Assembly: GCF_013378445.1 (NCBI RefSeq)
Contig: NZ_JABXYK010000006.1
Span: forward strand, 248,001-312,000
Length of the DNA: 64,000 bases
Source of the DNA: Mycoplana rhizolycopersici
GTDB taxonomy: Bacteria; Pseudomonadota; Alphaproteobacteria; Rhizobiales; Rhizobiaceae
Reading direction: 5' to 3'
In this document: piece by piece, positions 45,749 through 52,392 of the stretch
Position numbering within the stretch: position 1 is the first letter of the stretch
Layout: every line of letters begins with the position of its first letter
Program-made: the position numbers and the translations under genes
The notes under the pieces: model-generated
What the model was told of the DNA's origin: nothing
Seen by the model: the letters and a program-made list of their open reading frames with translations, nothing else
Database searches by the model: none

Positions 45749-46426
45749 TCATAGGGCGCTCCGCAAGGCTGCAAGCGAGGTCTGGCCGAGGATCCGGTCG
45801 TCGCCGATCAGGCGGCGGGCTGCGAGCGTGAACTGTTCCTCGGCCTTGCCGGGCGGCCATGGCCTGATCGCGCCGGTCAGCTTCGGGGTGGCGGCCTTCG
45901 GGAATTTGGTGCCGGCCGGCGGGCCGAAGAGGGCGATGGCCTCGGCGCGCTGCATGCGCGCGTCCATGTCCTTGACCAGCTTCGCCTGCCGTTTCGTCCA
46001 GGCCTCAGGGCTCGGCAGACCAGCGGCGAAATAGATCGCCTCGTCCCATGCTGCCTTGCAGGCCGCGATCGCATCGTGAAGGTGGGTCTCGCCGTAGAGC
46101 TCTGCGCACACGGCAGCGAAAAGGTCGGCACTGGGGCGGATCAGGTCTCCAAGCGCCCATTCGTGCGCGTCGTGCAGGAGGAAAAGCGCCGCCTCGAGGC
46201 GGGTGGCGCCCTCGTTTTCCATCGCCTGCGCGCCCATGACACAGTGCTGCGCTACAGAAAGCGCCAGGCCCGGATTGCGCCCGTTGAAACGGGCGACCTT
46301 CGAAAGAGTGTTCGCGATCTCGGCGAAATCGACGATCTGGTGATCGGGGTTGCCCAGGTCGACAATGCGGCCATCGGCCCACATCGTCTCGACCGGATTA
46401 TCGACAATACGCATGGCGGCTCTCAT
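45749..46426 (-). CDS. HD-domain phosphohydrolase-like phage protein
   Basis: This is a 225-residue protein. HD-superfamily residues are visible: VAQHCVMGAQAM (first His near 59), LFLLHDAHEWALGDL (HD near 80-81) and a downstream acidic region. It resembles YfbR-like 5'-nucleotidase proteins common in phages of alphaproteobacteria, which probably manage nucleotide pools. ATG 46426 overlaps the stop codon of the upstream 83-residue gene (TGATG), indicating coupled translation; an internal ATG at 46414 is an alternative. Confidence 0.8.
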   Translation of the reverse strand: MRAAMRIVDNPVETMWADGRIVDLGNPDHQIVDFAEIANTLSKVARFNGRNPGLALSVAQHCVMGAQAMENEGATRLEAALFLLHDAHEWALGDLIRPSADLFAAVCAELYGETHLHDAIAACKAAWDEAIYFAAGLPSPEAWTKRQAKLVKDMDARMQRAEAIALFGPPAGTKFPKAATPKLTGAIRPWPPGKAEEQFTLAARRLIGDDRILGQTSLAALRSAL

Positions 46427-46677
46427 CAGAACAACCATGCGCCGAGCGCGATCATGCTCGAGGACAAGATAGAACCGGCGATAATTCCGATCATGAACGC
46501 GCCGAGACCGGAGCTGACCTGTGGCGCTTCGGCGAGCGGCACGGAATACCACTCGTTGCTGGGAAGGATGAAACCCGGCTGACGCTGACGGTCGATTATG
46601 TCAGGCGACCTACGGGATTGATTTTCGACGGGCGAAACTGCGACAGCGATGTCGGGGCGCGTGATGTAGCGGATCAT
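46426..46677 (-). CDS. Small phage membrane protein
   Basis: This is an 83-residue protein with a polar N-terminal part (RPDIAVAVSPVENQSRRSPD) and one C-terminal membrane helix (LGAFMIGIIAGSILSSSMIA). GGGGG lies 8 bases before the ATG. It is the first gene of a two-gene minus-strand operon with the HD-domain protein. Two operator-like motifs of the neighbouring repressor lie immediately upstream (46711-46750), so it is probably under repressor control. No family recognised. Confidence 0.7.
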   Translation of the reverse strand: MIRYITRPDIAVAVSPVENQSRRSPDIIDRQRQPGFILPSNEWYSVPLAEAPQVSSGLGAFMIGIIAGSILSSSMIALGAWLF

Positions 46678-46710
46678 GGGAAAATCCCCCGTTAAAAAAC
46701 GAGCGGAATA

Positions 46711-46750
46711 TTACCCAATATGTGTAACTTGTAAACCCCATTTTGTGTAG
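46711..46750 (-). promoter_or_regulatory. Operator-like motifs upstream of the 83-aa gene
   Basis: TTACCCAATATGTGTAAC (46711-46728) and ACCCCATTTTGTGTAG (46735-46750) share the pattern ACCCAWWWTGTG with the motifs in the repressor/Cro intergenic region. Confidence 0.5.
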
Positions 46751-46784
46751 TATCGTCACTGCACGTATTGGGGCGCCTTCTTTG

Positions 46785-47423
46785 TTAGCTTGCGCCTAGT
46801 CGTAGCCGGCCTTGCAGGCCGCCGGACTTGTTTATGCTGCTTAGTCCGCTCCCGGGCAAGACGGCGAAGATTTCCCCGATCCACTCCAGGTGCACGTTCT
46901 CAATCGGGGCGGCATTCCAGGACATTAGATTCACGCCGGAAATTCCCTTCATGATCGTCTTAATGAATCGGCGCCCGTCCGCAGTCCGGACAGCGGCGTC
47001 CTCTCCATAGAATGCGTCTAGGGGTCGCTTTTGCTCTCGATACACAATGACAGTGGCGCCGTTCTTGTAAACGGGAAGCATTGAATCACCGCGCACGCGA
47101 AACGCCACCATTTCATCAGGCAACGGGAAGGGCACGTGGATTTGTTCGATACCTTCGGGAGGAACTTGCTCGAATTCCGGCATGATTTCCGCGCCGGCGC
47201 CGATGTAGCCCATCAGGGGAACGGTGTCTGGTGTTGAGCCTTCCAGGATGTCGGCAGGGCGAACACCAAACGCCTTCGCCAGGCGCCCAATATAGTCGGC
47301 GGTCAGGCGACGTTCTCCTCGCTCCAACTTCACATACTGGCTCTTGGAAACTCCCACCTCGTCGGCCGCTTCCTCTTGGGTCAAATTTGATTGGATGCGA
47401 AGATTCTTCAGATTGTTTCCCAT
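46785..47423 (-). CDS. Phage CI-type repressor (XRE HTH + S24 peptidase domain)
   Basis: This is a 212-residue protein. The N-terminal HTH_3 domain (LRIQSNLTQEEAADEVGVSK, SQYVKLERGERRLT, about residues 6-60) is followed by a LexA/CI-type S24 domain. GYIGAGAE near residue 72 supplies the cleavage site Ala-Gly. VRGDSMLPVYKNG near 108 holds the catalytic serine. GRRFIKTIM near 150 holds the lysine. The repressor should therefore self-cleave after RecA activation and allow SOS induction. ATG 47423 is the usual start; another ATG lies three codons upstream. It is divergent from the Cro-like gene. Confidence 0.92.
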   Translation of the reverse strand: MGNNLKNLRIQSNLTQEEAADEVGVSKSQYVKLERGERRLTADYIGRLAKAFGVRPADILEGSTPDTVPLMGYIGAGAEIMPEFEQVPPEGIEQIHVPFPLPDEMVAFRVRGDSMLPVYKNGATVIVYREQKRPLDAFYGEDAAVRTADGRRFIKTIMKGISGVNLMSWNAAPIENVHLEWIGEIFAVLPGSGLSSINKSGGLQGRLRLGAS

Positions 47424-47461
47424 GACGTGCAACTTCTCAAATCAGAGCTCACGCGTCTCAC

Positions 47462-47500
47462 CACATTTTGGGGTTGTCAAAGCTGCACAAAATGGGTAAC
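47462..47500. promoter_or_regulatory. Repressor operators between cI-like and cro-like genes
   Basis: CACATTTTGGGG (47462-47473) and GCACAAAATGGGTAAC (47485-47500) share a CACA-WWWT-GGG core. The same core occurs at 46711-46750 in inverse orientation. They lie in the 85-bp divergent region. Confidence 0.55.
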
Positions 47501-47508
47501 TACAGCTC

Positions 47509-47721
47509 ATGGAACTCTCGGACTACATGCGTCGGAACAGGATCAGCCCCGAGGAGATGGCACTTCTCGTGGAGGAAGTGTCCGCTTCCGCAGTTCGTAA
47601 GTGGATGTATCGCGAGCGCGTCCCTCGACCGGAACAAATGCGCCGCATTGCAGAGGTTACCAGCTTTGCGGTTCAGCCAAACGACTTTGTTCTGGGTGTC
47701 CCTTCGGAGGCTGCAGAATGA
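47509..47721 (+). CDS. Cro-like HTH protein
   Basis: This 70-residue protein has a helix-turn-helix formed by MALLVEEVSASAVRKWMYRE followed by RVPRPEQMRRIAEVT, typical of Cro-type and DNA-binding-antitoxin-like regulators that bind the same operators as CI. It is placed divergently from the repressor, with two operator-like motifs in between, as in lambdoid immunity regions. It is the first gene of the early transcription unit. Confidence 0.8.
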   Translation: MELSDYMRRNRISPEEMALLVEEVSASAVRKWMYRERVPRPEQMRRIAEVTSFAVQPNDFVLGVPSEAAE

Positions 47722-47837
47722 TGTGCGCCTTGTCATGCGGTCCCCCTTGATCTGATGCGTTCACCGTAACCCGCGCGTTTTCGCGGTTCACCAAAAGATT
47801 CTCCGAAAAGATTTCCTTGATTTTCAGGGAGGATGAC

Positions 47838-48290
47838 TTGCGTCCTACGAATGAACACGACCGACGGGACCTGAAGGCGGCGACCAATCGCGCGCTGAGA
47901 AAGGTGGGGGCCGCAAATTTCGCGCCTGAGACCCGCGTGCGCGAGGCGCAGCTCTCGAAATACGGCTCCCTCGGTGACGATGAGAACTTCATGCCGCTCG
48001 ATGTCGTTGCCGACCTCGAACGCGTCCTCGGCGACCCGATGATTACGGCGCAACTCGCTGCCCTTTCGGGATTTCGCCTCGTGCCCGATGCATCAGGCAC
48101 GCGCCCGCTGACGATGGCGCAGGTCGGCGCGGTCGCCGATACCAAGGGGAAGCTTCTTTCCGCCCTCATCGCGGCGCTGCTGGACAATCACGTCGACCCG
48201 CACGAGCGCCGCGAATTGCTACCACTGGTGCGCAACGCGATCGCGCAGCTGCAGGATCTCGAAAAGGCCCTGATCGGCGGTGCGACGTGA
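47838..48290 (+). CDS. Phage regulatory protein CII/CP76-like
   Basis: This is a 150-residue protein. TTG 47838 is chosen because AGGGAGG lies 5 bases upstream; an in-frame TTG at 47817 has none. RPTNEHDRRDLKAATNRALR at the N-terminus, YGSLGDDENFMPLDVVADLE in the middle and LGDPMITAQLAALSGFRLVP are the usual features of the Phage_CP76/CII family, in which a winged HTH is followed by a short oligomerisation helix. It probably activates or represses early promoters. Overlaps the next gene by 4 bp. Confidence 0.72.
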   Translation: MRPTNEHDRRDLKAATNRALRKVGAANFAPETRVREAQLSKYGSLGDDENFMPLDVVADLERVLGDPMITAQLAALSGFRLVPDASGTRPLTMAQVGAVADTKGKLLSALIAALLDNHVDPHERRELLPLVRNAIAQLQDLEKALIGGAT

Positions 48291-48823
48291 GCGCGCGCGG
48301 GAACCTCTCGTTCAGCTGGTCCGAGGACGTTACGGCCAAGGCGCAGATTCTTTGGCGCGAAGGGCTATCGGCGGCGGCGATCGCCACCAGGATCGGAACG
48401 TCGCGTAGCGCCGTCTGCGGTTTTGCCACGCGCAATCGCGACCGGTTTCCGCAGCGGATCAACGCCGCCGGCCAGCGGGTGACGAAGTCGAAGCCTGCGA
48501 AGACCAAGCCCGCGAAAGTAGAGACAAAGAAGCCCAAGCGTTCGGTAATGCAGCCAGCACGGCAATCCATCCGTCTTCCCTGGGCTAATCCGTTGACGGT
48601 CGCCGAACGTTCCGCGGCGAGCACGCGTGATTTGTCGCGGTATCACATCGCAGGCCTGACGCCTGTCGCCTTCGCCGACCTCGCCAACGATCAATGCCGC
48701 TTCCCGCTCGAGGCCTTCGAAACAGTCTCGGGGCCGGCCTCGCCTTGCTGCGGCGGCAGGACAGCCGAAGGGGCGAGCTACTGCGCCGCGCACTATCGCC
48801 TGATGAGGGGGCGCTCGACATGA
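48287..48823 (+). CDS. GcrA-like phage regulator
   Basis: This 178-residue protein starts with GTG, overlapping the previous stop codon. The N-terminal HTH, SWSEDVTAKAQILWREGLSA followed by AIATRIGTSRSAVCGFATRN, matches the DNA-binding domain of the cell-cycle regulator GcrA. The C-terminus, NDQCRFPLE followed by CCGGRTAEGASYCAAHYRLM, matches the sigma-70-interacting domain, with its conserved cysteine/histidine cluster. The linker is lysine-rich. Host GcrA binds CcrM-methylated GANTC promoters, so the phage copy may tie expression to the host cell cycle. Confidence 0.85.
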   Translation: MSARGNLSFSWSEDVTAKAQILWREGLSAAAIATRIGTSRSAVCGFATRNRDRFPQRINAAGQRVTKSKPAKTKPAKVETKKPKRSVMQPARQSIRLPWANPLTVAERSAASTRDLSRYHIAGLTPVAFADLANDQCRFPLEAFETVSGPASPCCGGRTAEGASYCAAHYRLMRGRST

Positions 48824-48945
48824 AATTGATCACTCAGTGCCCTCATTGCCGAAAGCCGCTTTGCCCCGGCGAGGTTATCGAACGCTTCTGCGAGAGCTGC
48901 GCCAAGCCGATCGCTCGCCCGGTGTGCGGGGTCGCCCATGGCTGA
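48820..48945 (+). CDS. 41-residue zinc-ribbon protein
   Basis: This tiny protein has two CxxC knuckles (CPHCRKPLCPGEVIERFCES and CAKPIARPVC). It overlaps the genes on both sides by a few bases (ATGA type) in a tightly packed early operon. Short zinc ribbons like this are common in phage early regions; the function is unknown. Confidence 0.65.
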   Translation: MKLITQCPHCRKPLCPGEVIERFCESCAKPIARPVCGVAHG

Positions 48946-49339
48946 CATCCGGCTCTTCATCCTCACGGACAATCCGCGGGACGCTGCGCTCGACGTGCTC
49001 GGCGTTTCGACGCTGATCGATGTTCCCGATTTCGTTCGCATCGTCAGCGACCCTGCGCAGATCGCCAGGCTGCCGGACGGCGCAAGAGGCATTGGCCGCT
49101 GGTACGGCGCCCACCGGTCCATGGCGGAGCTTGCCTGGATCGACCGTCGCGCAATGGGCGGCATCTCCGGCGTTTCCTCTGCCTTTCAAGATCGCCTCAA
49201 CGAATGGAAGGCCGCCCGCCGAGCCGAGGAGGCAGCGTTGCTGAGACAGATCCTCGCCGGAGAGGCAAGGGCAACTTTCGCCGTCGTCGCGCAGGCGGCC
49301 ACCCCCGAAACCATCAAGCCAAGGCAGAAATGGTCATGA
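48938..49339 (+). CDS. Conserved-looking phage early protein, function unknown
   Basis: This is a 133-residue protein. DIRLFILTDNPRDAALDVLG and DVPDFVRIVSDPAQIARL are regular alternating elements; the C-terminal third is a charged helix (FQDRLNEWKAARRAEEAALL). It overlaps both neighbours by a few bases, so it is part of the same operon. No motif recognised. Confidence 0.7.
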   Translation: MADIRLFILTDNPRDAALDVLGVSTLIDVPDFVRIVSDPAQIARLPDGARGIGRWYGAHRSMAELAWIDRRAMGGISGVSSAFQDRLNEWKAARRAEEAALLRQILAGEARATFAVVAQAATPETIKPRQKWS

Positions 49340-49854
49340 CATCGATTTCGCTTTTCTCCACGACGCCGACCTCCGTCTCGCCAGAAATGTTCGAGGGCTT
49401 GCCCGCACACTCCCAAACCGAACTGGTGCTGCTGCTCTCGGAGCGCCGGGCGACGGTCGCTTCGATCGGCAAGGCTGTCGGCCTCACCGCCGGCGATGTC
49501 GTGGCGATACGCGCCCATAAGCCGCTCTATCGGCCGCCGAATCCCGATTTCGTCGCGAGCGTTGATGACGCCGGTGGCCGTCCGAAGAAAGGGCAGATCA
49601 GCGGACCAGCGCGCCGAGTCCTGCGGCTCTTCGCAACGTCCGAAGACGGCATGCTTCAAATCGATCGCGACACCATCGCACACCGCGCCGATCTCAGCGT
49701 CGGCGCTGCCAAGGCGGCACTCGATCAGCTCCGCGAGAAGGAAATGATCGTGCTCAACAGGAAGGGCAAGGCGGGCAGCCCTGCCATATGGGCGTTGGTG
49801 GACACGGGGCGCGAGGCGCTGGCTCGGATCCTCGACGGAGACGGCCATGCGTGA
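49336..49854 (+). CDS. Phage early protein with two HTH-like segments
   Basis: This 172-residue protein starts at ATG 49336, overlapping the previous stop codon. RATVASIGKAVGLTAGDVVA and ISGPARRVLRLFATSEDGML, then TIAHRADLSVGAAKAALDQL, look like two winged-helix domains. A DNA-binding regulatory or replication role is likely. I cannot name a family. Confidence 0.7.
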   Translation: MTSISLFSTTPTSVSPEMFEGLPAHSQTELVLLLSERRATVASIGKAVGLTAGDVVAIRAHKPLYRPPNPDFVASVDDAGGRPKKGQISGPARRVLRLFATSEDGMLQIDRDTIAHRADLSVGAAKAALDQLREKEMIVLNRKGKAGSPAIWALVDTGREALARILDGDGHA

Positions 49855-50152
49855 CCGTCCCCAGCGCATCCTCCTGATCGTCGCGCCGACGATTTTCGAA
49901 TGCCGTCGTGCGATCGAATCATTTGGCCTCGACCTCGGCCATCTCGATCGCATGCGTAGCGTCACGCGCGCGCATCACCTGCGCGGCTGGTCGCGGGGAA
50001 CGCCCTTCATCGCCATCAACCGGGAGACCTGGTCCCGCGATCAGCAGGCATGGGACCTTGATCGGACACTCGACGCCTGCATCGTCGCCGGCCGCCTGCG
50101 CATCGCCAGCGAGCGCGACCTCGAGGAACTTCGCATCAGGAGTGTTGCATGA
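49847..50152 (+). CDS. Phage early protein, function unknown
   Basis: This 101-residue basic protein (QRILLIVAPTIFECRRAIES, RAHHLRGWSRGTPFIAINRE) overlaps the preceding gene by 8 bp and the next by 4 bp. It has a Rossmann-like beta-alpha start but no diagnostic motif. Confidence 0.65.
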   Translation: MRDRPQRILLIVAPTIFECRRAIESFGLDLGHLDRMRSVTRAHHLRGWSRGTPFIAINRETWSRDQQAWDLDRTLDACIVAGRLRIASERDLEELRIRSVA

Positions 50153-50364
50153 CCTCAAGCCTCAATCACCGTAGGCCATCGCGGCTCCTGACGGCAAACG
50201 AAGCGGAAATCTGCCTCGAGCTTTGGGCGACGAAGCGCTTCGATACCTTTGACATCGCCCGGCTCCTTTGTGTGGGGGAGGATGCAGTCGCCCGAACGAT
50301 ACAGGCAGCGCGCGATATCGCCCGCCAGATGCGCGCGCATACACCGGCGCGGGGGGAGGCGTGA
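50149..50364 (+). CDS. Small HTH phage protein
   Basis: This is a 71-residue protein. LTANEAEICLELWATKRFDT and FDIARLLCVGEDAVARTIQA form a helix-turn-helix resembling the N-terminal part of GcrA or resolvase-type HTHs. It is translationally coupled to the preceding gene (ATGA). Confidence 0.65.
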   Translation: MTSSLNHRRPSRLLTANEAEICLELWATKRFDTFDIARLLCVGEDAVARTIQAARDIARQMRAHTPARGEA

Positions 50365-50374
50365 TGCGCGCGCG

Positions 50375-50539
50375 CTATTTCACGGTCTGGGGCGGATCCG
50401 GGTTCTCGTCAGGATTTGGCACCGGATCCTCGTCCGGGAGCCTCGGTGGATCAGGTTCCTTGATGGGCGGTGCAGGTTCGATCGGCGGTGGCACTGGCGG
50501 CGGCGGAATGTCGTCGCCGGGATTGACGGGCAAGCTCAT
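50375..50539 (-). CDS. 54-residue proline-rich protein on the opposite strand
   Basis: ATG 50539 has AAAGGAG 8 bases upstream, a strong ribosome binding site. The product is almost entirely proline, acidic residues and glycine (DDIPPPPVPPPIEPAPPIKE). It runs against the early operon. Short proline-rich proteins of this kind occur in rhizobial phages; the role is unknown. Confidence 0.6.
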   Translation of the reverse strand: MSLPVNPGDDIPPPPVPPPIEPAPPIKEPDPPRLPDEDPVPNPDENPDPPQTVK

Positions 50540-50594
50540 GGCAAAAACTCCTTTACAAGAGGCCAACTCGCTCACACCCCCTGATGTTCCGAGT

Positions 50595-50849
50595 TCATTT
50601 CGCCTGCACGAAGATGCCCGCCGCCTCGCAGGCCTTGATGAACGCCGCTCGCGCAAACTCCGGCGGCTCCTTTCCGCCCAACACCTGGATGCAGGCACGC
50701 CGCGCGGTTACGTGCGCCGGTCCAGTCTCGTCGAGCGGCCAGTGCATAAGAAGGAAGTCAGCAGCCTCCAGAGCGCTGGTGATGGCCAGCAGCTTTCCCA
50801 GTTCCTCCGTCACAACGTTAACGGGGATACTCCATCTCATGGGATCCAT
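50595..50849 (-). CDS. DUF982 domain protein, phage-borne
   Basis: This is an 84-residue protein. MRWSIPVNVVTEELGKLLAI, ALEAADFLLMHWPLDETGPA and PEFARAAFIKACEAAGIFV follow the same pattern as the chromosomal DUF982 protein at 34052-34348. It is encoded against the early operon, probably with its own promoter. ATG 50849 fits the family length; the ribosome binding site is weak. Confidence 0.75.
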   Translation of the reverse strand: MDPMRWSIPVNVVTEELGKLLAITSALEAADFLLMHWPLDETGPAHVTARRACIQVLGGKEPPEFARAAFIKACEAAGIFVQAK

Positions 50850-50932
50850 GGACGTTCTCTCGCGGATGTAAAATCGGCGTCTGGAAGACGGTCTCATCAT
50901 AAAGTGTTTCCGGTAAGACCGAGGGGAAAACG

Positions 50933-51161
50933 ATGAGCGACGCCCGTTTTTCCATCATTCCGGGGTGGATCGTCACGGACCCGCGCCTGAAGCGACGCGA
51001 CCTGCAGGCCTGCCTTCTCGGCCGCCAGACGAGCCGCAAGCACGGCTGGTGCCGCCGCAGTCAGGTGAAGATGGCAGAGGAGCTTTCCTGCGCGCGCGAC
51101 CATGCAGGCCTCCATCGATCAGCTTGTCGAGATCGGGGGTGCCGATGAGCGTCGGGACTAA
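50933..51161 (+). pseudogene. Frameshifted HTH replication-type gene
   Basis: The first frame reads ARFSIIPGWIVTDPRLKRRD, then SRKHGWCRRSQVKMAEELSC and then loses sense. The +1 frame from 51102 continues with MQASIDQLVEIGG and stops at 51161. Joined together this is a winged-HTH protein of the type that opens phage replication modules (WCRRSQVKMAEEL-C-x-R-x-T-VQASIDQLVEIG). Either one base has been inserted near 51100 or a frameshift is used in translation. The gene also appears cut short before the primase start. Confidence 0.6.
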
Positions 51162-52392
51162 TGACATCGACGAATTCATTGAGCGCGCGCGCCGGGTTAG
51201 CGTCGTCGAGGCGGCCACGGCTGCCGGCCTGAAACTGACGCGCAAGGGCTATGCTGGCCCTTGCCCGGCCTGTGGTGGCAAGGATCGATTTTCGGTCAAT
51301 CCCGCCTTGCCGGCATGGAATTGCCGAGGTGCCATCGGCGGTCGCGACGGTATCGGGCTGATGGCCCATGTACTGGAACTCGACACTCGCTACCGGACTG
51401 GCTTCCTCGAAGCGTGTGCGGCGGTACTGGGGGAAGCCATCCCGCAAGGTGGCGAGCGCGAAAGCGACGAGGATCGGGCGGCGCGCCTTGCCCGTCTCGC
51501 TGAGCGCCGTCGAAAGAGCGAGGAAGACGCGGAGAAACAGGCCGCCGACCAGAACAGCTTTCGCGAACGCGAGATGAAGAAAGCGAGGGGCATTTTCTTC
51601 AATGCTGGCGATGCGGCCGAAACCGAAGCTGCGCGCTATCTCTTCCTCCGAACCGGCTTCGAAATGCCCACGGGCGTTTTCGAGAACATCAGGTTCGACC
51701 GGAATCACAGCTTCTGGCACGGGCAGGACGAATTCGGCCGCCCTGTCTCGCCATTCTCCGGGCCGGCGATGATTGCGCCCTTTGTCGATCTTGCGGGCCA
51801 TGTCACCGGCTGCCACGAAACATGGATCGATGTTGAGCGCGGCCCGAAGTTCCGGCCTGATCTCGGCGTTGATAACAAGGGCCTGCCTCTGCCGACAAAG
51901 AAGATGCGCGGCACCAAGAAGGGATCGCTCATTCCGCTTCTAGGCGAGATGACGGCACTGCGCTGGCTGGGCGGCGAGGGTATTGAAACGGTTCTGGCGG
52001 TTGCCGGCGCCGAAGGCTTTCGGGCGGACACCTTCTATTTCGCCACCGGCGACCTCGGTAACCTCGCCGGGCCTGCTGACCAGCGCTCCGCCTTCAGCCA
52101 TCCGACGCTGAAAAAGACGGATGCGAAGGACGTGCTGAAACCGGTGCGCGTGCAAGGGCCGATCCCGAAGCCGGATCAGGCGCCCGACGATGCCGTCCAG
52201 ATCGCCGATCACGTCACGACGCTCGTGCTGCTCGCCGATGGCGACAGCGAGTTCGTTATGACCGCCGCCGCCATGGCCAGAGCCGAGGCCCGGCTCGCCC
52301 GCGCGACGCGGACAATCGATATCTGGTGGCCGCCCGAAGGCGACGACTTTGCGAGCGCCATCGTCCATGCCATGCAAGAGGAGCCTGCCTAA
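51145..52392 (+). CDS. Phage primase with CHC2-type zinc finger and Toprim-like domain
   Basis: This is a 415-residue protein. The N-terminal segment VSVVEAATAAGLKLTRKGYA leads into the zinc finger CPACGGKDRFSV (about residues 38-60), as in P4/T7-type primases. A long charged helix follows (about 105-145). The C-terminal part has a Toprim-like acidic motif, LLADGDSEF, near residue 363, and AAAMARAEARLARATR. It should synthesise RNA primers for phage DNA replication together with the helicase encoded directly after it (stop and start codons adjacent). Confidence 0.85.
   Translation: MSVGTNDIDEFIERARRVSVVEAATAAGLKLTRKGYAGPCPACGGKDRFSVNPALPAWNCRGAIGGRDGIGLMAHVLELDTRYRTGFLEACAAVLGEAIPQGGERESDEDRAARLARLAERRRKSEEDAEKQAADQNSFREREMKKARGIFFNAGDAAETEAARYLFLRTGFEMPTGVFENIRFDRNHSFWHGQDEFGRPVSPFSGPAMIAPFVDLAGHVTGCHETWIDVERGPKFRPDLGVDNKGLPLPTKKMRGTKKGSLIPLLGEMTALRWLGGEGIETVLAVAGAEGFRADTFYFATGDLGNLAGPADQRSAFSHPTLKKTDAKDVLKPVRVQGPIPKPDQAPDDAVQIADHVTTLVLLADGDSEFVMTAAAMARAEARLARATRTIDIWWPPEGDDFASAIVHAMQEEPA

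Noticed and set aside
44781-45860. 359-codon minus-strand frame opposite the lipoprotein gene
   Set aside because: The plus-strand frame has a strong ribosome binding site, signal peptide and lipobox; the minus frame has none of these.
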